Shown here piece after piece: positions 15,017 through 22,619 of a DNA stretch of 44,110 nucleotides. This stretch comes from an uncultured Eubacteriales bacterium (GTDB lineage: Bacteria; Bacillota; Clostridia; Peptostreptococcales; Anaerovoracaceae). The DNA is taken from the NCBI GenBank assembly GCA_902778565.1, contig CACYYH010000010.1:1-44110 (forward strand), in the 5' to 3' direction. The translations under genes and the position numbers were made by a program. The notes beneath the pieces are model-generated. The model was not told the DNA's origin and did not search any database. It saw only the letters and a program-made list of their open reading frames with translations. Within the stretch, counting starts at the first letter, position 1, and each line of letters begins with the position of its first letter.

Positions 15017-16636
15017 TTACTTTCGCAATACATTAGTATCCAATGAATTCAGTCTGCTGGCTTCTCCGATCAGATCCAGCTGAAGCATGGCCTGATTCAA
15101 AGCAGATGAAGCGAAGCAGAAAATGATGTCGCATATGATGGCCATGATAAGAGCCTCCGACGGGATACCCAATCTGGAGAAAATGGCCACATATGCCAGG
15201 GTATCCACTCCGGACACCGGCGGGCTGGCTGCCTGAAGGGCAACTACCAGGATAACTGCCATGATGAGCCAGAGAGTGGAAATGGTTATGTTATAGCACT
15301 TCACCGCATAGAGGGTGCTTGCCATAAGGCTTACCGTGCTTACGGGCATGTAGATGACCAGTCCGAGAGGCAGTCCGTAATCTGCAAGCTTGCCGCTGAT
15401 GCCCAGCTTTCTCTCGCAGCAGAGACGGTTTTCACCGAAAGCCGCATCTACGCTGGCATTCTTGAAAGCGATGAGGAAAGAGGGTTTGATCTTTTCCCAT
15501 ACCTTCTTCGGCGATACCTCGTGTCTTCTGGAGGTGATCACCAGCTTGATCGCAAAATATATCGCCACAAATACGTGGAAGGTCAGAAGCGGGATCCATA
15601 TGGCCCTGAACCTTACGATGGTCCCATCCAGGATCCTGAAAGCCAGAAGGATCGCCACGAAGACCGGAATGATCCTGCTGATCCATTCAGCCACCAGAAG
15701 TCCCACCGAGTTGGCCTGGTTCGCTATCTTCACCAGACGGTCAGCCTGGTTTCCCAGTATGAGCAATGCGTTTCCTATGATTATCGCCAGAATGATCAGC
15801 TGAGGTGAATCAGTATTCAGGAAGGGCGATACCACGTCCCCGGGCACAAAGCCAAGGAAAGCTTCAAACAGGGAGATCACAGTATGTCTGACAGGAGAAT
15901 TTGTGAAATCAGCCCTGATCAGCAGCTGCATGATGATCGCAAAGACCACCGTCATGACCGTGCTGGAAAGAATAAATCTTCCGATGAGGCGCTTGCCGCT
16001 CTTGTTCATCAGAGTAGCGTTTCCGATACCGCATATGGCAGTCAGCACAGTGAAGAAAATTACCGGTCCTGCCGTTGCCTTCAGCAGTCTGAAGAATACA
16101 GCCTGCACAGGTTCGAAGAATGAGGTGGTCAATAAAGCTATTCCTTCGGTCGGCAGAACTCCTTTGGCGATAAAGCCCAGGAGAAGGCCTGCCACGATAC
16201 CCAGCAGCAGTCGTACGCCGGGGTTGATGTGAGGTCTTTCCAGTCTCAGATGAAGGATATTGACCCCTTTGATATAGTTATATCTGGGGCTGAGGCCTAT
16301 GTTGGCCATTACGGTGCCGATCCAGTCTCCTGCATCCAGCTCGCTGTCAGCTGACTGCAGAGGATCTACCTCTTCGCCCTTCAGTTCTATGTTTATTACC
16401 GGCCTGAAGAAAGTCTTGCCGGAATAGAAACTGACCTTGGGTTCCTCTCCCTTGGCAGAGAAGTGGTCGTACCACCTGAGCAGCGCCTCTTCCATGGAGA
16501 GTCTGATGCCCAGAACGTTTGCTCTGTCCATTCCCAGGGAATACAAAAACTCTTCCACTTTGGCGGCCATAAGGTCGATGGATTCTCCATTGAGTATGTA
16601 TTCACCGCTGAAATTTTCGTACTTCCTTACTGCCAT
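15017..16636 (-). CDS. SDF (dicarboxylate symporter)-like membrane protein with N-terminal degenerate HATPase domain
   Basis: A 539-residue fusion. Residues 1-135 look like an RsbW-type HATPase: SMEEALLRWYDHF aligns with the N-box but has Arg54 in place of Asn, and LKGEEVDPL aligns with DxGxPxDPL but lacks the Asp. ATP binding is therefore doubtful. Residues 138-525 have the SDF/GltPh fold with about eight helices and the matched stretch LGISGKLADYGLPLG. The NMDGT motif of the family reads YMPVS (429-433). In helix 8, by eye, GltPh D394 aligns with C507, R397 with S510, N401 with N514 and D405 with L518. Substrate carboxylate and sodium ligands appear lost, so it may be a receptor rather than a glutamate transporter. 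It is the first gene of the partner-switching operon. GGAGG precedes the ATG. Confidence 0.85.
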   Translation of the reverse strand: MAVRKYENFSGEYILNGESIDLMAAKVEEFLYSLGMDRANVLGIRLSMEEALLRWYDHFSAKGEEPKVSFYSGKTFFRPVINIELKGEEVDPLQSADSELDAGDWIGTVMANIGLSPRYNYIKGVNILHLRLERPHINPGVRLLLGIVAGLLLGFIAKGVLPTEGIALLTTSFFEPVQAVFFRLLKATAGPVIFFTVLTAICGIGNATLMNKSGKRLIGRFILSSTVMTVVFAIIMQLLIRADFTNSPVRHTVISLFEAFLGFVPGDVVSPFLNTDSPQLIILAIIIGNALLILGNQADRLVKIANQANSVGLLVAEWISRIIPVFVAILLAFRILDGTIVRFRAIWIPLLTFHVFVAIYFAIKLVITSRRHEVSPKKVWEKIKPSFLIAFKNASVDAAFGENRLCCERKLGISGKLADYGLPLGLVIYMPVSTVSLMASTLYAVKCYNITISTLWLIMAVILVVALQAASPPVSGVDTLAYVAIFSRLGIPSEALIMAIICDIIFCFASSALNQAMLQLDLIGEASRLNSLDTNVLRK

Positions 16637-16674
16637 TTTGCCTCCGAATGGACATACTAAGCCATTATGTATAT

Positions 16675-16683
16675 ACTATAACA
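16675..16683 (-). promoter_or_regulatory. Extended -10 promoter of the partner-switching operon
   Basis: On the minus strand TGT-TATAGT (extended -10) lies about 40 bases before the first ATG. No good -35 is visible, as is common for extended -10 promoters. Confidence 0.5.
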
Positions 16684-16753
16684 TATTTAAGTTAAAAATT
16701 CCACTGAAAACTGCTTATTCGCTCTGCTGAGTCAAAGTGCAGAAATAATAAAA

Positions 16754-16782
16754 GACCCGGCGGTCATTATCATCGCCGGGTC
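16754..16782 (-). terminator. Terminator of the ornithine fermentation operon
   Basis: GACCCGGCG (16754-16762) and CGCCGGGTC (16774-16782) form a 9-bp stem, followed on the minus strand by TTTTATTATTT. It comes 20 bases after the orr stop codon. Confidence 0.85.
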
Positions 16783-16802
16783 GTTATTTTTTCTTTATCC
16801 GT

Positions 16803-17894
16803 TTATTTTACGTATACCTTCTCAACGTAAGGAGATGTGGCCAGTTTCAGAACTGCGCCGTACTCAAGTTTGAAGCTTACCACGTCGCCCACCTTGTATT
16901 CCTTGTCTGACTTGGTCACGTCCAGGATGGTGTGGTCTGAAGATCCTCCCAGGATATCAACCTTAGGATCCAAAGGTATCATGCCGCCAAGATCGGTGTC
17001 CTGTTTACCCACTGCGATGATGGCGCGCTTGATGATCCCGCGGTCCTCATATTCGGGTTTTTCGCCGAATGCATCAACGCCAACTTCTCCGATGGGAAGA
17101 GAGGGCTTCTCTTTAAGTTCAACGATCTGTGCTTCCAGGATCAATGCATCGTCAACAGTTCCGGGAAGCTTGGTGAGGTATGCGGTATCGTTTCCCAGAA
17201 GGAAGGATTCCCCCAGTCTCAGGTTTGTGATGCCTTCCGGCAGCTCCTTCTTTTCTGCAAGATAGATGGATGAGGAGTTTCCTCCGGAGACCATCTTAAG
17301 CTTGATGCCGAATTTCTCTTCGATCTTGCGGGCAATGGCCACCAGTCCGCCCAGGTTGTCGGCCTTGGGGATGATGGCGCCGTAGCATGTAAGATTCACG
17401 CCTACGCCGTAAAGTTCGATGTTTGACATGCCGAGCACTTCAGCCACGGTGTTCATAATGGTGTCTTCGTTCTTAAAGAAGATGCCTTCTCTGAGGTCAC
17501 CCATGTCGATCATGAGGAGAACCTTGTGCACCTTGCCTGCCTTTGCAGCCTCTTCATTGAGAAGTCTTAAGGTGCTGAGTTCGGAGTTGAAGCTCAGGTC
17601 CACGTACTTGATCACGTCTGCCACTTCGCAGTGCATGGGTATCCTGAGAAGCACGGTCTCCTTCAGGTTCTCATGTGCCATTTCGTTAAACTTGGCTATA
17701 TTGGAAACTCTGGAGTCAGCCATGAAGTCAACCATGGGATGCTCTGCGATCATGCGGCTCACCACCGGATCCGCACAGAGGCTCTTGGTAACGATCATCA
17801 GGCTGTCGCACTTGCCGCCTTCCTTGGTGATCTTGGCCACGGCGTCAATGTTCGCTCTGAGTTTAGTCATATTCATCACAAGTCTGGGGTACAT
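16803..17894 (-). CDS. orr: Ornithine racemase (PLP-dependent, alanine racemase N-domain family)
   Basis: A 363-residue PLP enzyme with the alanine-racemase-type N-terminal barrel. It converts L- to D-ornithine, the substrate of ornithine aminomutase. The PLP lysine is in MIVTKSL (K37), and SGGNSSS provides phosphate contacts. The ATG at 17894 was chosen because AGGAG lies eight bases upstream. A longer in-frame reading to 17966 would run back through the end of the mutL-like gene and lacks a ribosome binding site. It is the last gene of the operon before the terminator, as expected for the C. sticklandii pathway. Closely related alanine/serine racemases exist, but the operon context makes ornithine very likely. 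Confidence 0.9.
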   Translation of the reverse strand: MYPRLVMNMTKLRANIDAVAKITKEGGKCDSLMIVTKSLCADPVVSRMIAEHPMVDFMADSRVSNIAKFNEMAHENLKETVLLRIPMHCEVADVIKYVDLSFNSELSTLRLLNEEAAKAGKVHKVLLMIDMGDLREGIFFKNEDTIMNTVAEVLGMSNIELYGVGVNLTCYGAIIPKADNLGGLVAIARKIEEKFGIKLKMVSGGNSSSIYLAEKKELPEGITNLRLGESFLLGNDTAYLTKLPGTVDDALILEAQIVELKEKPSLPIGEVGVDAFGEKPEYEDRGIIKRAIIAVGKQDTDLGGMIPLDPKVDILGGSSDHTILDVTKSDKEYKVGDVVSFKLEYGAVLKLATSPYVEKVYVK

Positions 17895-17908
17895 TTCTAT
17901 TTCTCCTC

Positions 17909-19759
17909 TCAATCCTCGTAGTTTGTGTTTCTCCATCTGCAGTGAGTGCGGTAGCAAAGCTTGCACTTGTGATCACATCCCGGCTTTGTAACGTTGGGAT
18001 CGTAATCCAGTTCTTCATCGCTGCCGGCTCCTTCATGATGTCTGTCGATACCGCTGGCTGCCTCCTGCGCAGCCTTGTACGCCTGCGACGGTGTCATGCC
18101 TGCGGTATCGGGCACAGCCACGCTTTCTGCCATGGCGTCCTTTGCGGTCCTCATGGAGCGGTCGTTCATCAGGGCTTCTCTCTTGGCAGCCTCCACCTCT
18201 TCTCTGGTAGCACCGCCGATGTTGCCCTTGAGAGACTCCTTGTACTCCGTCAGGTCGTAGCCCATGTCTTCCATCTCTTTGATGTGTTGCTGGAGTTCTT
18301 CCTGCTTTTCCTTGGAAGCCTTGGCCATGGACTGGAGTTCCTTGATGAACTTATCCTTCTGGATCTCCTCGTGACGCTCCTGAAGTTCCATTCCGAGGGA
18401 CTGACCGAGAAGCTTGATGGCTCCCTGTCTGTGAGTCTTGGAAAGAACTCCCAGAGATGCCATGATGTAGAAATTATCCACCAGTATCTTTGCTGCGTCT
18501 GAAGGATAGAGCTTCATGCCGGTCTCGTTGTCCTTGGCGATCATTTCCATGATCTCGACTCTATGAGGCAGTCTGGTAAGGGCTCCGCCGGTTCCAACTA
18601 TGTACTTGATCTGCGTAAGGTCCTTACCTTCAGCTACCGTGGTCCTTCCGGAAGGTCCGTATACGTATCTGATGGATCCTGCGTGTCTTTCCACGGCCTT
18701 TAATGTGGCCTCCTGGCAGAGTCTCTCAACCAGTTTGAACTCGTTTTCCTTCTTGGGGATGGCCACATAAGTGCTGAGTGTATCATCCAGATCGATGTGG
18801 AGCTTCTCATCACATTCTTTTCTGAGCTTTTCCTCACCTATGGATTCGATAACCTTATATCTGTTGACATAGAGTCCCAGGTCGCCTTCCACGGTACGCT
18901 TGGCTTTGGGCTCCGGCGCTATCAGAACTCTTGCGATGGCCTCGCTGTCCTCGGATACCGCGTGAACGTCAGTGGTGGCTCCGCCAACGTCTATGGTCAT
19001 TACCTCTCCCAGGCAGTCATAAAGCAGCTTCGTACATTCCATTACAGCACCGGGTGTGGGAATGATGGGACCGTTTACCATGTCTCTCACGTGCTCCATG
19101 CCGGGAGCCTTGGTGATGTTGTCCTCAAAGGCATCCTGAATGACTTTGCGGCAGGGTTCCACGTTAAGAGTGTCTATCTTCGGATAAACATTATCCACCA
19201 GGTAAAGTCTCTGACCGCTCTCCTCGTCGAAGATCAGCTTCATCTCCTCCTGGTTCTCTATGTTTCCGGCATATACAACGGGGGTCTTAAGGCCCATGGA
19301 ACGGATCATCTCCGCATTATATATCGCCGTATCTCTTTCTCCAAAATCAACGCCGCCGGCGATGAGGATCAGGTTGGGATTGATCTCTTTGATCTTGGCG
19401 AGATCCGTCCTTCTGAGTCTTCCGACGGTTATATTGTGAATGATGCCGCCTGCGCCCAAAGCCGCTTCTCTGGCAGCCTTGGCAGTCATATCATATACCA
19501 GACCGTGGACCGTCATCTTGAGTCCGCCGGCAGCTGATGACGTGGCAAGCATCTCATCGTATTCAAGTTCATCAATGCCCATTTTCGCTTTCAGGTCGTC
19601 GATGGCTCCCTGAAGGCCGATCCTGACGTCTCCCTCCAGAACTGAAGTCGGCGCCTGGCCCTGGGCCCAGAACTCCGGAGTGTCGGAATCCAGCCCTATA
19701 AAGGCATTTACTACGGTTGTTGTCGAGCCGATCTCGGCTACAAGTACGTCTACTTTCAT
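17909..19759 (-). CDS. MutL/GlmL-type accessory ATPase for the B12-dependent aminomutase
   Basis: A 616-residue protein of the GlmL/MutL family, an actin-fold ATPase group found with adenosylcobalamin mutases. The phosphate-1 motif VAEIGSTTT is at the N-terminus and a second, IDVGGATTDV, lies near 257-266. A helical, charged segment spans about 460-560. The C-terminal tail carries CDHKCKLCYRTHC, a Cys/His cluster that may bind metal. Position directly after oraE and before orr suggests it reactivates or loads ornithine 4,5-aminomutase, as glutamate mutase GlmL is thought to do. This role is inferred from context. The name glmL would imply glutamate mutase, which is not encoded here. Confidence 0.85.
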   Translation of the reverse strand: MKVDVLVAEIGSTTTVVNAFIGLDSDTPEFWAQGQAPTSVLEGDVRIGLQGAIDDLKAKMGIDELEYDEMLATSSAAGGLKMTVHGLVYDMTAKAAREAALGAGGIIHNITVGRLRRTDLAKIKEINPNLILIAGGVDFGERDTAIYNAEMIRSMGLKTPVVYAGNIENQEEMKLIFDEESGQRLYLVDNVYPKIDTLNVEPCRKVIQDAFEDNITKAPGMEHVRDMVNGPIIPTPGAVMECTKLLYDCLGEVMTIDVGGATTDVHAVSEDSEAIARVLIAPEPKAKRTVEGDLGLYVNRYKVIESIGEEKLRKECDEKLHIDLDDTLSTYVAIPKKENEFKLVERLCQEATLKAVERHAGSIRYVYGPSGRTTVAEGKDLTQIKYIVGTGGALTRLPHRVEIMEMIAKDNETGMKLYPSDAAKILVDNFYIMASLGVLSKTHRQGAIKLLGQSLGMELQERHEEIQKDKFIKELQSMAKASKEKQEELQQHIKEMEDMGYDLTEYKESLKGNIGGATREEVEAAKREALMNDRSMRTAKDAMAESVAVPDTAGMTPSQAYKAAQEAASGIDRHHEGAGSDEELDYDPNVTKPGCDHKCKLCYRTHCRWRNTNYED

Positions 19760-19785
19760 ATTCTTACCTATTATTTACTATAAAA

Positions 19786-19923
19786 TAAACAATAAGTATC
19801 GCTCAGGGCACTTTGGGATACCGGTTCTTAGCAATAGGCAAGGGGGTTCGCCCCTTGCCTGAGCTTAGAACCGCTGTTGGGCTCCCAAGTAGCGAGAGCG
19901 GCCAAGAGCGATACTTCATAGTT
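19786..19923. repeat. Nested inverted-repeat (foldback) element B
   Basis: Located between oraE and the mutL-like gene. Outer arms AAGTATCGCTC (19794-19804) and GAGCGATACTT (19906-19916) are perfect and extend imperfectly through AAAC/GTTT. Inside are CTTTGGGA/TCCCAAG, CGGTTCTTAGC/GCTTAGAACCG (19822-19832, 19863-19873, one mismatch) and a central 9-bp hairpin GGCAAGGGG/CCCCTTGCC (19837-19859). It shares GAGCTTAGAACCGCTG and CCGGTnCTTAGC, in the same order, with element A near 11.1 kb. No T-run follows on the minus strand, so transcription can pass. Confidence 0.75.
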
Positions 19924-19927
19924 TGTT

Positions 19928-22180
19928 TTAATCTTCCGGGTTAAGATCTTCCGGTCTGAATCCGTGAGGAACTTCTCCTCTTCTTCTCTGTCTCTCCTGT
20001 GCAAGGAAGGTAGCTACGTCGATACCGTGTGAGTTTCTGCCGAATCCCATGTCGATACCGGTCTTAACTGCTTCTTCAGGAATTACCTGAGTTCCGCCTG
20101 CGCAGATGATGATCTTGTCTCTGATACCCTTTTCGATAGCGAGATCGTTGATCCTCTTCATGTTCTTATAGTGAATGTTGTCGTGAGAGATGATGGTGGA
20201 AGCGAGGATTGCCTGAGCGTTCTCTTCGATGCAGGCGTCTACTATTTTTTCAACAGGAACGGAAGTTCCGAGGTATACGCACTCGATACCCCACTTCTCG
20301 ATTCCGCCGTGCTTGATGTTGATGATCTCGCGCATACCTACGGAGTGCTCGTCATCGCCTACGGTTCCGCAAACGACCTTCATGTGCTCATGTCCTTCGA
20401 ACTCTTCATAGAGTTCCTTGTCGGACATTACGTACGGTTCAGGAGGTACGTCGAGTGTGGTAAGGTCGATATCGAAATCAACTCTGCCCTTCAGCTCGAT
20501 TCTGGTACCTTCAGCTTCCTGCATAACTTCTGCATTGATAACTTCGGGGTTGACCAGCCCGAGTTTCTTACCGAGTTCTACAGCTGCAGCTTCAGCTACA
20601 CGCTTTTCAGCAGGGAGCATCATGGTGAGCATGATGACTCTGTCGCCGCACCACTCAACTTCAGGAGTGATGCACTCGCCTGTTCTGTACTTAGCAACCT
20701 TTTCAAGTCTCTTCTCTACGCAATCTTCAGGGTCAAGCTCGTCGATGAAGACGATCTTGGAGTGATCCTCGAAGGTGCAGCCGCCGATAAGGGCTGACGG
20801 ATTCTCAGGGTCTCCGCCGTACTGCTCAACGTTGTTATATCCGTAGTGAGCTGTAACAGGAGCCATATAGTCTTCGTCTCTAGGGAAGATGAAGCCTGCG
20901 CCGAATCCTCCGTCGATCTTACGGGCGATACCATCGCCGTTTCTTTCGGGATATTTTCCTGAGTCTACGAAGAAGCCTTCCTGAACGGCGTTGAAGTATC
21001 CGCCTACTTCAAGGATCTCTTCTACGTAAAGAACTGCTCTTTCCTTAAGTTCACGGGCGTTCTCTCTTAAAGGACCGTCCTTCTTAAGTTCGATCATGTC
21101 CATGATACCGTCTAAGCCGATCAGAGTCTGCTTAGCTGTATCGGTAGCTTCGATGTTGTAGATGTGCCAAGGTACGTTTCTTCCTTCGTCCGGTGTGATG
21201 GTGGACTGGATGTCTGCAGAAGTCAGCTTGGAAATGAACATGTTCATTACGTGAGTTACTGTAGCTTCACGAGTTGAGCTCTGGATGTACTTGGTGTTCA
21301 TCTGTGCTCTCATCTTGTACTTTCTCAGGAAGTCACGAAGGGCTACTGCATAAGGCAGGTCGAGATACATACAAGGAGCGGGAGTTGCTGAAGGAGGTAC
21401 TGTTGAAAGTGAGATCAGGTCAGGGCTGATACCAACTCTTTCTGAGAAGTAGGAGTTGATAGCGTGCTGTACGATGAGCTCGGGCATTACCTTCCAAGCG
21501 TCTCTTGCTGTAGCGTTGGCATTGTGAGCTCCGTCGATCTGGAGCATGCCGGACCAAGCCATGATCTTCTTGGATTCGCAGGCGTCTACGAAGGATCTTA
21601 CCATGTTAACGTCTCTGTAAAGTACGTTGTACTGAGGATCCTGGTGAGCACCGTTGATACCTTCTTCTGCGAACATTACAGCGATATCAGGTCCTGCAAC
21701 ACCGGAAATGTATGAATGGTAGTTGATAGGACGGCCGACTTCGTCCTCGATGAGGTCGATAGCCTTACGCTGTGCTCTTACCTGTTTACGTGTTACAGGA
21801 ACTCCGCCGATACCCTGAGGGGTACCTTCCATGAGTCCGTCGATGTGGGACTGACCCATGTGACGAATTACCATGAGGTGGTCAGCGCCGTGCCATGCTG
21901 CCATTCTCATACGGCGGATATCGTCTTCGAATCTTCCGGAAGCGATCTCAGTTGTGATGGTCTGCATCGGCTGAGGGTCGATATTGTCCAGGAATTTTGC
22001 GGGAGGAAGAGGAACGCTCTGCTTCAGAGGTTCTGACAGTTCATGATATTCGAACTGATACATATGCTGATCTTCAGCTCTCTTTCTCCATACCCAATTT
22101 CTTCTTCTGGGTTCATATTTGTCGAGGTCCTTGAGGATTTCAACGACATCGAGCTTTTTATTCTTCTTTAAAGGCTCCAT
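19928..22180 (-). CDS. oraE: D-ornithine 4,5-aminomutase, large subunit
   Basis: A 750-residue adenosylcobalamin- and PLP-dependent enzyme that converts D-ornithine to 2,4-diaminopentanoate. The C-terminal Rossmann-like B12 domain has the DxHxxG motif as DEHSVG (610-615), with H612 as cobalt ligand. K623 in NIKHGG lies 11 residues later, the spacing known for the PLP-binding lysine of this enzyme and of lysine 5,6-aminomutase. The TIM-barrel body precedes it. It is two bases downstream of oraS, its small-subunit partner. Full length, no sign of damage. Confidence 0.97.
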   Translation of the reverse strand: MEPLKKNKKLDVVEILKDLDKYEPRRRNWVWRKRAEDQHMYQFEYHELSEPLKQSVPLPPAKFLDNIDPQPMQTITTEIASGRFEDDIRRMRMAAWHGADHLMVIRHMGQSHIDGLMEGTPQGIGGVPVTRKQVRAQRKAIDLIEDEVGRPINYHSYISGVAGPDIAVMFAEEGINGAHQDPQYNVLYRDVNMVRSFVDACESKKIMAWSGMLQIDGAHNANATARDAWKVMPELIVQHAINSYFSERVGISPDLISLSTVPPSATPAPCMYLDLPYAVALRDFLRKYKMRAQMNTKYIQSSTREATVTHVMNMFISKLTSADIQSTITPDEGRNVPWHIYNIEATDTAKQTLIGLDGIMDMIELKKDGPLRENARELKERAVLYVEEILEVGGYFNAVQEGFFVDSGKYPERNGDGIARKIDGGFGAGFIFPRDEDYMAPVTAHYGYNNVEQYGGDPENPSALIGGCTFEDHSKIVFIDELDPEDCVEKRLEKVAKYRTGECITPEVEWCGDRVIMLTMMLPAEKRVAEAAAVELGKKLGLVNPEVINAEVMQEAEGTRIELKGRVDFDIDLTTLDVPPEPYVMSDKELYEEFEGHEHMKVVCGTVGDDEHSVGMREIINIKHGGIEKWGIECVYLGTSVPVEKIVDACIEENAQAILASTIISHDNIHYKNMKRINDLAIEKGIRDKIIICAGGTQVIPEEAVKTGIDMGFGRNSHGIDVATFLAQERQRRRGEVPHGFRPEDLNPED

Positions 22181-22182
22181 CT

Positions 22183-22545
22183 TTACTTTCCTCCTTTGAA
22201 CGCTGCGACTACCTTATCCCAACCTTCGCCCTTTGCGAGCTTAATGGATGCTTCGCGGATAGAGATGTCTTCTAATTTTGATAACTTATATACGCAGTGT
22301 CCTGCGCCTTTTCCCATGAGGCCGTGATCCATGCAGTGGTTAACGATGGGCTGTGTATCAAGGGAGGATACGCCCATTCTTAAGAGAACTGCACGCTCTA
22401 CGGATGGAGTGGTATTCTTGTAACCTAATTCAAGCATGGGTTCGTCTACCTGCCTGATCAGGTCCCAGAATCTGTCGTAAAGTTCTTCGTCGGTAAGATT
22501 TTTGAGATGTTCTCTTCTTACTTCGAAATCGTCTTCTCTTTTCAT
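22183..22545 (-). CDS. oraS: D-ornithine 4,5-aminomutase, small subunit
   Basis: A 120-residue subunit that forms a heterodimer or heterotetramer with OraE and lines the active site. The family pattern is seen in DDFEVRREHLKNLTDEEL and LDTQPIVNHCMDHGLMGKGAGHCVYK. AAGGAG precedes the ATG. An intercistronic hairpin at 22570-22596 separates it from ortB. Confidence 0.96.
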   Translation of the reverse strand: MKREDDFEVRREHLKNLTDEELYDRFWDLIRQVDEPMLELGYKNTTPSVERAVLLRMGVSSLDTQPIVNHCMDHGLMGKGAGHCVYKLSKLEDISIREASIKLAKGEGWDKVVAAFKGGK

Positions 22546-22569
22546 CCTTTTTCTCCTTACTACAGTCCT

Positions 22570-22596
22570 GCGTACGGAGTTCTCCCCTCCGTACGC
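22570..22596 (-). promoter_or_regulatory. Intercistronic hairpin between ortB and oraS
   Basis: GCGTACGGAG (22570-22579) and CTCCGTACGC (22587-22596) form a perfect 10-bp stem with a seven-base loop. It is followed on the transcript by the oraS ribosome binding site, not by a U-run. It is therefore more likely an mRNA processing or stability element than a terminator. Confidence 0.7.
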
Positions 22597-22619
22597 AAAA
22601 CCTGAAAATCATTTTTTAA

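Noticed and set aside
15017-16636. Ordinary glutamate/aspartate:sodium symporter
   Set aside because: The substrate and sodium motif residues are replaced, and an extra N-terminal domain is present.
17909-19759. Glutamate mutase system (GlmL naming)
   Set aside because: No glmS or glmE is present; the neighbouring B12 enzyme is ornithine aminomutase.
22570-22596. Intrinsic terminator within the ornithine operon
   Set aside because: The stem is strong but no U-run follows on the transcript, and the oraS ribosome binding site comes next.
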